Shown here piece after piece: positions 1 through 11,567 of a stretch of 64,000 nucleotides of DNA (positions are counted from its first letter, which is position 1; each line of letters starts with the position of its first letter). Source of the stretch: Oxyruncus cristatus. Lineage: Eukaryota; Chordata; Aves; Passeriformes; Cotingidae. The stretch lies in assembly GCA_013399855.1 (NCBI GenBank), contig VXAY01007403.1, positions 92,799 through 156,798 on the forward strand. Direction: 5' to 3'. Below the pieces are notes generated by a model. That model saw only the letters and a program-made list of their open reading frames with translations, was not told where the DNA came from and searched no databases. The position numbers were made by a program, and so were the translations under genes.

Positions 1-690
1 GAAAACTCTGGTTTGAATTTTTTTTTTTATGTGTCTTTTAGTCATTTGAATAAATTTCTACATGCTTTCACTAGGTCTTAAATTAATCAAACATACTTTC
101 TAAACTTTCATATGCAAACCAAATAAACAATAAACTCTGTCATAAATTGCTATTTGAAGCAATAACAAGTTGTATTAGAATAATTTTTATCTTGCATCAA
201 CAGACATCTACAATGAGAGACATCTTTTAACTCACATCATTCTTATCAAAAACATTCCAAGCAAGTAACTTAATTCTATTATTCCAGTTTTGTGGTCAGG
301 TTTGGTTTATGCAGTCAGGGAAAACTGAACTTGTTTGTAATGCTGATTTATTTTGCATAAACCACTTTAATTAAAGTGGCGTAATCTTTGGAAAATAGAG
401 CTATTAGACTGCATGCAAGGAAAGGAAGGGTAAAACATATTTTGCTCTCTGATCAGATGTTGGGAAAGGACATAAATTTTGGTTTTGAATTATCAAATAG
501 AAGTTTGTAATTAAGTGGGAAGGAAGAGAGAAACAACGGTTTATTTACAGCCAATTGCATTGTTTATTTTTTATGAGAACATAGCTGTGAATATTATCTA
601 GTTGAGAGAAAAACAAGGATTAGCAGTGTATATTCACATGTATGCATTTAACATGATTAAATTCCCATATCTTTTTTCTGTAGTCTAGTA
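1..690. other. AT-rich unique DNA, nothing identified
   Basis: No open frame of note, no CR1 or LTR motifs and no RNA gene seen. Homopolymer T and short AT runs only. Confidence 0.6.
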
Positions 691-744
691 AATATGCTGA
701 CTGCTCTTACCAGGGTACGGCCCAACTGTGTGTTAACCTGGCCA

Positions 745-935
745 TGCAGGAACTCAGCCTTGCCCTAGGCCTGATCTGGGTGTTGCTGGTTTAAATCCCT
801 GTGCTCGGGCCAGTGACAACTGCCCATGCTGCTCCAGCTTCAGCCCTGGGGTGACCCTGCTGAGGAAGGGGTGGTACCTCCCCTCCTCCATCACCACCTG
901 AAAAAACATGGCCCTTTGTGCGCCTAGGGTTGGAG
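745..935 (-). repeat. Unclassified dispersed repeat, copy 1
   Basis: This GC-richer block, read on the minus strand, aligns over about 150 bases with 57483-57655 on the plus strand, at roughly 70% identity by eye. The shared core includes CTGAAGCTGGAGCAG and a GGGCCATG/GGGCTATG segment. An open frame of 110 codons (754-1086, minus) runs through it, and the corresponding frame in copy 2 is also open, so the family may derive from a coding part of a mobile element. I do not recognise it as CR1 or as any LTR I know. The boundaries are only where the similarity becomes visible. Confidence 0.6.
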
Positions 936-1710
936 GGACTTCAGCTGGCAGATCAGGTGAAGGATGCAAAATAATGAGAAAATTTACAAAGATAAACCTA
1001 AGCATAACCAAGGCCGGGGGGAAGGTTCCACCCATCCCTGCCCCTCCCATGTACTTAATCATTGCATATAATAATGTTTGGAGCATAACATGTCATATGT
1101 AGTCACACAGAAGGAAGTGCTTTTAAGCAGTATCATTTGCAGTTGTATTTCACACATTTCATCATCCCGTGAGCAATCTTCAAATTCCTATTTCACAATT
1201 CATTTTCTGGTCTTTTTTGAGACTAAGAGGTCGAGGTCTACCTGCAAATAGAGGTAAGATGCTGGGATAGGTTTATATGAATATCTACATGAGTACATCC
1301 TGAGTTGATTCTGTTTTTTTCTGCGTTGGTACACTGAGGTGAAATGAAGACAATTTTTAGATATGGTCAGACCATGTGTCTTTGTCCCTACTTTTGGCCT
1401 GTTGACATTCAGACTGGACTAATAATTTACTGACATAGTTAAAAGTGAATTTAAAGTATCTCAATAACTCTTGATGATTTCATATTTCTCTTAGAAGTAG
1501 TCTTTTGGCTTTCTTTTTAGAGATTCTACTTAGAGTCACTGGGGAATATTTAGCTGTAAGAAAAATGTTACAGAGCTTACACCAAACACTGAGATGTTGG
1601 TTGTACTAGATTTCTGTGGCTTCTTTTTGTATTCACATATAGATGGTGTTCCAAAGAAAACCAGGACTACTCACAAAAGAAAGAATGTGCCTACATTTCT
1701 TATTTCAACT
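936..1710. other. Unique AT-rich DNA
   Basis: Apart from a G/C-rich patch at 1010-1050 next to the repeat, nothing recognisable. No splice-flanked open frame seen. Confidence 0.5.
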
Positions 1711-2160
1711 TCACAGAATCATTTAGGATGGCAAATACCTCTTTAGGTAATTTTGTATAACCTCCAGCTCAGGCAGGATCATCTGCAGCAGAATATCCGG
1801 TTGGATTTTTTAATAACTCCACAGATGGAGACCCCCACAACCTGTCTGGACAATCTGTTCCAGTGTTTAAACATTCTAACAGCATAATTAAAAAAAAAAA
1901 CAAAAAAACAAAAAAACAAAAACAAAACAATCAAACAAACACAAAACCAGTTTTCCCATGTTAAGATGGAGTTTGGGTTTAAATTTTTCCCACTGCCCCT
2001 TGCTCTGTCAGTGGTTATACATGAGAAGAAGCTGGCTCCTTCATCTTCGTTTGCTCCCAAGCAGGTGTTCGTACACATTGGCAAGACCCCACTTGAGCCT
2101 TCTCTTTTCTGGGCTGAGAAATCCCTGCTGTCTCAGCTTCTCATGTGACAGATGCACACG
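1711..2160 (-). mobile_element. CR1 LINE fragment (minus strand)
   Basis: Starts with TCACAGAATCATTTAGG, the reverse complement of the CR1 3' terminus. It continues with landmarks typical of reverse-oriented avian CR1: a 'GATGGAGACCCCCACAACCTGTCTGGACAA'-like block near 1824, CTGTTCCAGTGTTTAAACA at 1855, and the 'CTTGAGCCTTCTCTTTTCTGGGCTGA' block near 2092. It is diverged and 5'-truncated, ending near CTTCTCATGTGACAGATGC. An A-rich tract (1890-1946) interrupts it where normal copies read GTAAAGAA. Open frames across it are remnants or shadows. Confidence 0.88.
1890..1946. repeat. A-rich (CAAAA)n-like low-complexity tract inside CR1
   Basis: Runs of A separated by single C residues, replacing the A-rich 'CACAGTAAAAA' position of the surrounding minus-strand CR1. 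Probably slippage expansion of that short A run. Confidence 0.8.
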
Positions 2161-4450
2161 TACCTTCGTTGTTGACTCTGGGAAATTAAATAAAATTAAT
2201 TAAATATGAAGAAAAGTGACACAAACCCATTTCAGTGGTGACTAAAAGTAGTAAAAAGCATGTTAACAGTATTTTCTTGTTTGAAATGGGAGGAATACTG
2301 AATAACTTTTTTTTCAGTATTAATAAGAGCATATGTACAACAGTAAATACAAACCAATTCATATATAAGTCCTTCTTTTAGACAGAGAGACAACAAACCA
2401 CCAGATGATAGACAGGCAGTTGCAAATGAATCACTGGAATCATGGATTGATCAGGAAAAATTATTAGTTTGATCTGAAAATCAGTATGTTTATATATATA
2501 GCAAGATCCCCAAACTGTCAGTAACGATAGTGTTCTTTCACTGAAGAATGAAGAGTACCCTGTTGACAACTGTAATATCATTATATTTGCTTTTTAAATA
2601 GTATGATATTCAAATATTGCATGTTTTTTATAACACTATATGGCGATTGCTGTAGAGACACACACAAAGCAATTCCCCATTTCTTCGTTGTCACCAGAAT
2701 TTCTGTCACTGGAAATTGAGAGCTTGGAAACTCCCAGCTATACTTAGCTATGCGTTTGTGAAAAGAAAACTGATGACAGTAGAGAACACGAGTTAAATAG
2801 ACTTTTCAGATAAATATCAAATAGAATTTTAAGTTTGATCTGAACTTTTAAAGAATTTTGCTGAAGATCAAACATTAGTATTCAGTAGAATTGAAGAAAA
2901 ACAATCTATGCAAAGATCATTTCTTACTTACTTTAGAAAAAAGCATAATCTTCTTTAAATGTTTTGTTTGCATTCATTGTTAGACTAAAACAAGTTTTTA
3001 TCCTCTCTCTTTTATGCATTTCTTTTCCAGTTGCATGAGTTTGAAAGGTATAAAGAAATTGTATATTTACAAGAGTGCTATACCAGTCCTATTTGGTGAT
3101 ATGTAATTTCAAAATGCTTGTATTTCTCTGCAATTTCTCTTATTAGCATGGGCTTTTGCCCCTGCTAAGTGACAAAATGGTTCCATAGGTGCTTTTCTTT
3201 TCAACCACTTTCTTTTCATTCTACCGTATTCCTAGTTTTTAATTAGAAAATCAACAGCAGGCATGCTCTCAGCTAGGTGGACGTATTGATGCATACGATG
3301 TTACTGGTATTTATTTTTATCTTACTAAACAGAATTTTAAATTACAAAATAAATGCATGCTTAAGGCTTCTGAATATAATTCATATTCATATATTTCAAG
3401 TGTACTCAAATTAAATAGGTGCACTTATTTAAAGAAAAGTGCTTTGTATGGGGCATGTTAGATTTGCCAAAATCCATGTGCTGCATCTGTACCTTGTAAG
3501 ACAACTACCAGCAAACTGTGATTAACATGGATGTTAACCTACATGTATAACCTACCTCTAAAGCTCAGTCTATATGGTTTCAACATGAACAGATAAATTA
3601 CCAGTGGATACAATGTTCAAGAACTGATGGCACTGGTACGTAATATGCATGTATGGTGGAAAATAATCTTTTTTTTTAGTTTATGGCAACAATCTTTTCT
3701 AAGGAAGAGTTACCTACCTGGAATGCAGTGATGTTACAAAACAGACAACCATGTCTTGTTTTCAGCTTGTCTTCAGCTGCAAACGTTCTGAATTGTGCCA
3801 ATAATTCTATGGTTGAATAATTTTAGTTATGGAATGCTGAACAAGATTCAAATACTGCTGCAATGATGTTTTTAGATGTTAAATAACACCCAAATGAGAA
3901 AAGAATGACGTGTTGGTTAATGGTTTCAAGGAGATGAGCTGTTTCAGAGCAATGCTTTTCTTTGTTATCCAAGTAGAGGATTCTGAGGATTCTAGACATT
4001 AACATGTTTAAAGTACAGACTGGCAATTAAGGCTCTGTTCCATGTAAGTGCTTGCATCAAGCACAGATACAACTTTATTCCCCACGGTCTACACCAGGGA
4101 TGTTACTAATTTTTTTGTCTACATGTTGTAGTAATCTTTGAGACTGCTATATAATTTTTCTTTGTATTTCAAAATAATAAATCCACCCTACAAGCAGTTC
4201 ACAGAGTCCTTCATATGAGGAAAGGTGTTTTATCCTGTAAGTGTACCCTGTTTTGTCGCTGCTTTCTCTTTTCTTCCATATGTTTGTATGAAGGAGGTAT
4301 GCCATCTAAAAGCACACATTGTGCCTCAGGTAATTCATGTAACTGTATATCAGAAACATCCAGTTTCCAAATTATCATTCTTCCAAGATTATAGAAATGT
4401 TCTTATACATATTTACATGTTTGCTTTCACATTACTCCACCAAAATTCTT
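2161..4450. other. Unique AT-rich DNA
   Basis: No repeat family and no convincing coding frame; open frames here are under about 70 codons. T and AT homopolymers are common. Confidence 0.5.
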
Positions 4451-4510
4451 TCCTGATAACTGTGATATAGCTAATATAGTTCCTGATCACTCTAATACAG
4501 CTAATATTTA
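4451..4510. repeat. Two-copy imperfect tandem repeat, 30-bp unit
   Basis: Both units start TCCTGAT and share AGCTAATAT near the end (4451-4480 and 4481-4510). They agree at about three quarters of positions, so this is an old local duplication. Confidence 0.7.
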
Positions 4511-4654
4511 TTTTCATTATGTTATACCTAGTTACACAAGGATAATCTTTAGTACTTGTATACAAAAAATGTACAGATCTGATTTTACTATATTCTTCAA
4601 ATTATTTGCAAAAATTTGCAAAATTAAAAAATTCTTAGAAAGATGATATAGAAT

Positions 4655-5335
4655 CAAATGATCAGAGAATTATTCAGGTTGGGAGAAAAATTACTTAGGT
4701 TACTCAAAGCAGGACTAATTCAGTCAGGTTGTGCAGGGCTGTGTGGTTTGGCACCTACTCCACTCTACACACAGTTCTTCCAGCTTCCCCTTGTCTGTCA
4801 TGTGCACCACCCCCGTGACAGTCATGGTGCCCTGTGCTGGACCACCTCCAGAATGCCCATGTCTTTCTGTAAGGGTTAGCCCAGTTACTGTGAAAACATA
4901 ACACCACAATCGTGGTCTCACCAGTGTTGAATTGAGGATAAGGTTCACTGCCCTCGATCTCTTTGCAGATCTCCTCCTAATGCAGTATGCAAAGCACCAG
5001 TGCACATTGGTGCCTTATGGTCAACCTGGTGTCCACCAGGACCTCCAGGTTCTGTTGTACAAAGCTGCCTTCCAGCTGCTCAGCCTATACGTGGGTTTAT
5101 TCCTTTGTACAAAGCTGCCTTTCCAGCTGCTCAGCCTATACATGGGTTTATTCCTTCTCCGGTGCAAATTTTTTTGCATTTGCCTTAGTTAGACTTCCAG
5201 AGGTTTTTGTCAGTCCGTTTCTTCTGAGAGTCCTGGTCTCTCTCAATAGCAGCCCTGCCCTCAAATGCACTGCAAACCCCCTCCATGAACACATGTGGTC
5301 TTGTCTGAAAACTTGTTGAATGAATCACCTGTTGA
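4655..5335 (-). mobile_element. Diverged CR1 LINE fragment (minus strand)
   Basis: Reverse-oriented CR1 landmarks are degraded but in order: a 3'-end-like GAGAATTATTCAGGTTGGGA (4664), CAGAATGCCCATGTCTTTCT (4850), GTGGTCTCACCAGTGTTGAA (4913), GTCCACCAGGACCTCCAGGT (5031), and a 'GGTGCAAATTTTTTTGCATTTGCCTTAGTT' block near 5161, which matches the usual 'GGTGCAGGACTTTGCATTTGCCTTGTT'. The order runs from the element 3' end at low coordinates into the end of the reverse-transcriptase ORF at high coordinates. It is older than most copies here and contains a private 50-bp tandem duplication (5055-5155). Confidence 0.78.
5055..5155. repeat. Tandem duplication of 50 bp inside the CR1 copy
   Basis: The block beginning TTGTACAAAGCTGCC and ending GGGTTTATTCC occurs at 5055-5104 and again at 5105-5155. 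The differences are one extra T and a G/A change. Only one unit is expected from CR1 structure. Confidence 0.9.
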
Positions 5336-5575
5336 ATCATCCAAGTTGGTGTCTATTTTTCCTATTTCCTAATCAGTAGTCTTTTTTCCTCTAGAAATTT
5401 GATGGTGTTTCCAGACATATTAAAAGTTGACTAATGTGACCCAAAATTTTCCTTTAATAAAACTTCTGAAGTTCTCTTGTCTTCGATATCTAAAGCTCTA
5501 CCATTTCCCTCTGGTAAAAGACCAATAAATATTTTGAGACTGTTCTTCTTTTTGATATATATTAAATTCTCCTTT
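5336..5575. other. Unique spacer between CR1 and LTR
   Basis: AT-rich, nothing recognised. Confidence 0.5.
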
Positions 5576-6022
5576 TGTTGTTGCATTGGCTCTGGCTGGG
5601 ATGGACTTAATTTTTCCTAGCAGGCCGTATGCTACTGGTTTTGGGTTTGTGACTAAAACAGTGTTGGGAACACACAAGTATTTTGGCTATTTCTGGGTAG
5701 TATTTGCATAGTGCCAAGGTTTTCTCTGTTTCCCACATGACCTCTCCAGCGAGTAGCCTGGGAGTCAGTAAGAAGATGGGAAGGTACATGGAACAGCTGA
5801 TCTGAGTTGACCAAAGGGATATTTCATGACATCTAACGTCATGTTCAGCAATAACAACTGAGAGGAGGTTTTGGGGACCATAGCCATTTCTTGGAGGTTG
5901 GCTGGATGTTGATCCTCTTTGGGAGAGTTGTGAGTGATTGCCCTTTAATCACTTGAGTATTTTTATTTTGTTTTTCTTCCTCTTTCCTTCACTTAAAAAA
6001 CTATCTTTATCAATAACTAGGC
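5576..6022 (+). mobile_element. Avian endogenous-retrovirus LTR (solo, 3' end degraded)
   Basis: Matches the layout of a very common bird LTR. In order: TCTGGCTGGGATGGACTTAA (5591), AAAACAGTGTTGGGAACACA, the CCAGCGAGTAGCCTGGGAGT block, GTTGACCAAAGGGATATTTC (5807), 'GACATCTAACGTCATGTTCAGCAATAACAA' (the usual TATA-proximal region with the TATA decayed), and CTTAAAAAACTATCTTTATC (5992), which matches the CTATTAAACTGTCTTTATCTC of intact copies. The terminal U5 part is not recognisable after about 6022. No primer-binding site or internal retroviral sequence follows, so this is a solo LTR. I saw no target-site duplication. Confidence 0.85.
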
Positions 6023-9000
6023 TGAACTGACTTTATAAAAAGTCTTTGCTTATTTATTCTTGCTTTACACCTTAGATCAATAAATAAATAATTTCTTCTA
6101 TAATATACATCCTAATTAATTTTGATATCCTGATTTTGTGTCAAATTCCTTTATTACTGTTTTTCACTTCTCCTTGGTCAAGTCAGCTCATCTACCATGA
6201 AGATTTGTTCTGCTTCTACATAGAAACCCATCTGAAGTGGCCCATTTTTCTGGAGAAGCTGGAACTGATTTCTTCAGGGGGGAAAAAACAACCCAACCAA
6301 ACAAATACACATGAAAACAACCCCCAAAGAATAACATCCCCTTTTTATCTCTCTTATCCAACCCCCCAAAAATACATAATAATATGAAAAAAACCCTAAC
6401 AACAAGGTAGGCACAAACTGTTGTAATCTAATACCAAGAAAATGCTTTTTAAGAATTTCCGTTCCATAATTTTTGTGATTAAGTACACCTGTAGTATACA
6501 AAAAGCCCTAAAACCAACTCAGGCTGACAGTATGGTAGATTGTTTACATCTTATAACTTAATGGACTGTCAATAGGTACCTGAGAATATGAAGCAACTAG
6601 GAAATTAAATTATTTTAAAAATTGTAGTGTAGTGCACTGAAAACTCAAACTGTGTGGGGTGGTGGGTTTTATTTTCCAAGTGGAAGAAGAAATTTTTCAA
6701 TATTTCTCAAGCTCTGTGTTTTAGAATTCATATTGTAAGTTCTTTGCAAAATGCCAGTTTGTCTTACAGGGTGCCAGTAATATTTTGCATCAGACTCATG
6801 AAGCCCAAGTTAGTATGTCAGTGATCATAATCAGAGGCTTGTTGAATTCACTGGAAAATCCTGAGCTGATTCAATGCTTCATAAAATATGCCTGTAATAT
6901 GTAGGACTATCCCTCATGTTTTGCTGTTGTTGTTTTTCGGGTTTTGTTGTTTTTTTTTTTTTAATAAGACTTAACTCATAAAAAGTCAGTATTTTCTTAC
7001 CTGTTGCTCATTGGAAGCTGACGGTAAAAGCTGTGTACCATTTTGATAAGATTGTCTACAGTCCTCAGAATATGCTTTAAAAATCAATCATACACTTCTC
7101 CCATGGTTTTTTTTCTTGTTCTGGTTTCAGTTCGCAGTCTATAAGAGACTTCAGACTTTGGTTTTAAACACTTCCAAGGTTTAGAACTTTATTAGCTCTT
7201 TTTGGTTTGTTTGCTTGTTTGTTCTCAGAAAAGCCCCATCATAAGCAACTTCAATCTTTTCAAAACGAAAAAGGATGAAATTTTGTTAGCTGTTTTACAG
7301 CAGAGCCATTGTTCGGAACATGTTATTGTACTGCCTCCGGCTGAGCTGGAATACCCAATCTTGTTTTACCTAGTGAAAATAAAATAGTGCATAGAGATTT
7401 CCCCAATATACTGAACAAGTGAACCTATACTGTATGGACAGTATCACATGCTCAGAATTCTTCCTAATGATTCCCTCCACAGTCAGACTAGAAACCTAAG
7501 ATTCCTTAATATTCCAGTTTCATTATTCTCATTTTCTATAATTTAACAACATCCCTAATATTATACTTAATGGAAAAGTCATGCAATATTGAGCAGTAAC
7601 TGCTGTTAATTTCCTGCTGTATATAATTTGCATTTTTTGTTGCTAGTGGAGAGTAATTAACTTGCTCTGATTATCATACTGATTGTCTTCCTTAGCTTAT
7701 GAGAATATAGTCATCTCAACCCTCGTTGATCTTACAATAGTACATTTTATTGCTTTCAATAATAGTATCCAGGGATATACAAGGCTTAGTTTTTTACTGA
7801 AAAAATGGTGTGGTCTAGAAGTAACAGGTTCCCTAAATGTTTCAATTTGAAACAGAATAATGTAAGTTTTTATAATGCCCATCAAAAAACATATAGCCCT
7901 GATTCTCTGGTAGTACAATGCTATCTCTTTAATGAACAGAATTGTGGTTGCATTACCATTATCACACAAAAGAAAGAATGTTTACTTGTGTTCCATCCAG
8001 ATTGTCTTTTACTCCTCTGTCTGAACAGTTAAGACAGAAAACACATTCAGTTTGGAATGCGCTTCCAAGCGATAGTGAGTGGTTTTGTTTTTTTCTTGCA
8101 AGGGTGATTTTTAGGAGAATAGACATTTATCTGTAGGAAAAACACTTTCCTTGATCTAAAAGTTCTACCTAACCAAATTTCTTAGTCAATTTTATGTTTG
8201 TCTACAACCACCACATAAAATAGTACTGCAGATAGGAATATCTAAGTGAAATCAAGTCATTTGTTGTAATGCTGTATACAAGAACACCAAAGCTTTTGGG
8301 TTTTAAAAAGAAAAGAAACATCAAGTACAGTGAGTTACTATTGTACATGCAAATAGATCACATTGTTTTCACAAGATCAAGTCAAACAACTGGTGAAATT
8401 CAAATGGGACATTTTGTATGAGTCTATTCTGCATTTATTTAAGCATAACCATTTGGGCTGGGAGACAGAATTCAGCAGTCTGCATTATGTCTTACGGCTT
8501 CCTAGGAGTCAGAATTTCATTTGCAATAGATTCTTCCAGGGGATCAATAGCTACTGTGAAGATTTATGGCTTCTTCATAAAAGTTCTCCATAAATGCTGA
8601 AATGAATATTGCCTCTCTGGAAAGAGTGCCATATTTGGATTTTTTTTTTTTTTTTCTCTTCTCAGGACTATCCATGGTATTCACAACTTTTAGAATGCCT
8701 GTGTGAATCTGCAGATGTATATGGACTGGGAATGCTACTGCAGGAGTGAGACAAGCTCTGTTCCTTTTTTTATTTGTGTGTGGTAAAGTCTGTTTGGTAT
8801 TATAGATTCCTTTTTCTTCTATGCAGTCTCAGGGTAACTTCTGTGTTCAGAAGTGACTGAAATACTGGTTTTGAATTATACTAAAGACTGATAGCTGTTA
8901 ACAGAGAAGCAAAGTAAAACAATCCCTAACTTCCAAAGCAGAAAGTTACTTTGAGTTTTCCATACTCATGGTATGTAACTATATAGCTTAGAGAAAGGAC

Positions 9001-9397
9001 CCAGAATGATGTTAAGAGTACAAGAAGCTGAAGTAATTTGCAGCAAAATCAGAGAAGATATATATCATATTGCATCAGTGGCAGAAGTTGGATTTACATC
9101 ATGCACGTCTAGAAAACATCTGACAATAAGCATATCCTTTTTTTTAATTTATTGTAGCATTACATATAGGGGTAAGATATTAGTCGACCATATTACTCTG
9201 AATTCTATCAAAATATGTTGAAAGACTTGGTACCTGTTAATTGATCAAGTGTAAAATGAAGAAATAACTAGGCTAGCTAATTTACTGAGAACCTAGTTGC
9301 TTCAATGAATGGAGAATTCAGGATCAGAGAATGAATAGAAAAGAGTAGGGCTTATTAATGCTTAGAATTCTAAAAGTAAGGCATAATCTTTGCTGGA
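6023..9397. other. Unique AT-rich DNA with low-complexity tracts
   Basis: No gene or clear mobile element. Contains an A/C-rich patch (6283-6330), T/G-rich runs (6923-6962) and a T run (8641-8656). A short stretch near 8050 (TTTGGAATGCGCTTCC) faintly resembles an old CR1, but not enough to call. Confidence 0.45.
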
Positions 9398-9400
9398 TTT

Positions 9401-9448
<48 letters not shown>

Positions 9449-10165
9449 NNNNNNNNNNNNNNNNNNNNNNNNNNNNNNNNNNNNNNNNNNNNNNNNNNNN
9501 NNNNNNNNNNNNNNNNNNNNNNNNNNNNNNNNNNNNNNNNNNNNNNNNNNNNNNNNNNNNNNNNNNNNNNNNNNNNNNNNNNNNNNNNNNNNNNNNNNNN
9601 NNNNNNNNNNNNNNNNNNNNNNNNNNNNNNNNNNNNNNNNNNNNNNNNNNNNNNNNNNNNNNNNNNNNNNNNNNNNNNNNNNNNNNNNNNNNNNNNNNNN
9701 NNNNNNNNNNNNNNNNNNNNNNNNNNNNNNNNNNNNNNNNNNNNNNNNNNNNNNNNNNNNNNNNNNNNNNNNNNNNNNNNNNNNNNNNNNNNNNNNNNNN
9801 NNNNNNNNNNNNNNNNNNNNNNNNNNNNNNNNNNNNNNNNNNNNNNNNNNNNNNNNNNNNNNNNNNNNNNNNNNNNNNNNNNNNNNNNNNNNNNNNNNNN
9901 NNNNNNNNNNNNNNNNNNNNNNNNNNNNNNNNNNNNNNNNNNNNNNNNNNNNNNNNNNNNNNNNNNNNNNNNNNNNNNNNNNNNNNNNNNNNNNNNNNNN
10001 NNNNNNNNNNNNNNNNNNNNNNNNNNNNNNNNNNNNNNNNNNNNNNNNNNNNNNNNNNNNNNNNNNNNNNNNNNNNNNNNNNNNNNNNNNNNNNNNNNNN
10101 NNNNNNNNNNNNNNNNNNNNNNNNNNNNNNNNNNTCCTTTCTTTTTTCTTTTTATTTCTTTCTTC
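9398..10165 (+). repeat. (TTTC)n microsatellite containing a 686-N assembly gap
   Basis: Perfect TTTC repeats run from about 9398 to 9448. N fills 9449-10134. Pyrimidine-rich sequence resumes at 10135 and decays by about 10165. The true repeat length is therefore unknown. The complementary strand is (GAAA)n, a homopurine tract. Long open frames spanning this interval are artefacts of N. Confidence 0.95.
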
Positions 10166-10709
10166 ATGTCCTTACAGTCCTGTTTTTCCTGCAATATTAT
10201 ATTTGGGGGTTAAGGTAGAAGCAGTGATTCATTCAATGTAGGCATCTGCTCCAGGACTCCACCAAAACTCTCAATATGGTCTTTCTTGTTCTGATGATTC
10301 ATAGAAATATTTTTTTTTTAATATATATTTTCCTTTTGGATTCTAAATACAGATTAGCAAAACAAAGAGCAGGTACAATGTTCTTTAGAAGAATAGGAAA
10401 GAGTTGACATCCAAAAATAATCCCAGACATCAATTCTGAGAGAAATTTTTTACATTCTAAGGTAAAACCAATATGCATAGCAATCGATCCCCAATATGTA
10501 CAGTGGAAGAAGTTCACCCAGAGATGGACTTCTGAAGCTAATAAAGAAATTAGCAAACCTGTTCCACAAACTGATTGTAATACTGCACTGCAAGAAACCC
10601 CCTTTCCCTGAAAAACTCTGTTTCCCAGAAATCCCCTGTACCTTTCCCATTGGCTGTGAAACCTTGCCTCTATGGGCGGTGGCTCAGGTGATCTCAATGA
10701 GCGGTTTGA
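10166..10709. other. Mostly unique DNA upstream of CR1
   Basis: A stretch around 10530-10670 (GCAAACCTGTTCCACAAACT and following) loosely recalls minus-strand CR1, but the match is too weak to annotate. A 205-codon minus-strand open frame (10299-10916) starts inside the neighbouring CR1 and shows no family features. Confidence 0.4.
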
Positions 10710-11567
10710 GTGCATCATCAGTAAATTCATGGTTACATGAAGATGAATGTTCATCTGCTGGAGGGTATGAAGGCTCTGCAGAGGGATCTGCACAGGTTGG
10801 ATTGATGGGCTGAAGGCAATGGTTTGAGGTTCAACACGGTCAAGCACTGGGTCTAGCACTTCAACCACAACAACCCCATGTATTGCCACAAGCTTGGAGA
10901 AGAGTGCCTGGAACACGGCCCGGCAGAAGAGGACCTCGGGGTGCTGGTCAACAGCTGGCCAAACATGAGTCAGAAGTATGTCCAGGTGGCAAATTGCAGC
11001 CTGGCTTGTACTGAGAACAGTGAGGGCAGCAGAACCAGGGACATAATTGTTCCTCTGTACTCAGCACTGGTGAGGCCACACCTTGAGTCCTGTGTCCACT
11101 TCTGGGCCCCTCACAAGAAAGACATTGAAGTTCTGGAGCAACGAAGATAGTGAAGGGTCTGAAGAGTAAATCCTATGAGGAGAGACTGAGGGAGCTGGGT
11201 TGTTTAGCCTGGAGAAAAGGAGGCTCAAGGGAGACCTTACTGCTCTCTGCAACTACCTGAAAGGAGGTCGTAGCAAGGTGGGGTTGGCCTCTTCTCCCAG
11301 GCAACTAGTGACAGGATGAGAGTAGGCAGCCTCAAACTGCACCAAGAGAGGTTCAGGCTGAACATCAGGAGGAATTTCTTCTTTGAAAAGGTTGTTAAAC
11401 ATTGGAATGGGCTGCCCAGGGAGGTGGTGGAGTCACCATCTTGAAGGTGTTCAGGAAATGTCTGGACCCAGTGCCCTGGTCTAATTAACGAGGTGGTGAT
11501 TGACCAAAGGTTGGGCTCGATGATATGGGAGTTCTTTTCCAACATTAATGATTCTGTGATTCTGTAA
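10710..11567 (+). mobile_element. CR1 LINE, 3' ORF2 remnant plus 3' UTR
   Basis: Clear plus-strand CR1. It has TCTGCTGGAGGGTATGAAGG (10753), GCAGAGGGATCTGCACAGGT, GGCAATGGTTTGAGGTTCAA, GGACCTCGGGGTGCTGGTCA, CTGGTGAGGCCACACCTTGA (11068), AGCCTGGAGAAAAGGAGGCT, GGAATGGGCTGCCCAGGGAG, then the terminal GATTCTGTGATTCTGT. This is the end of the reverse-transcriptase ORF with stops and small deletions, followed by the complete 3' UTR. It is 5'-truncated and dead. Confidence 0.95.

Noticed and set aside
9358..10241. Three open frames of 274-286 codons
   Set aside because: They run across 686 N and a (TTTC)n tract; the length is an artefact and the ends encode only simple-repeat residues.
10299..10916. 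205-codon minus-strand frame
   Set aside because: It starts antisense inside a CR1 copy and runs into non-repetitive DNA; no domain or splice context.
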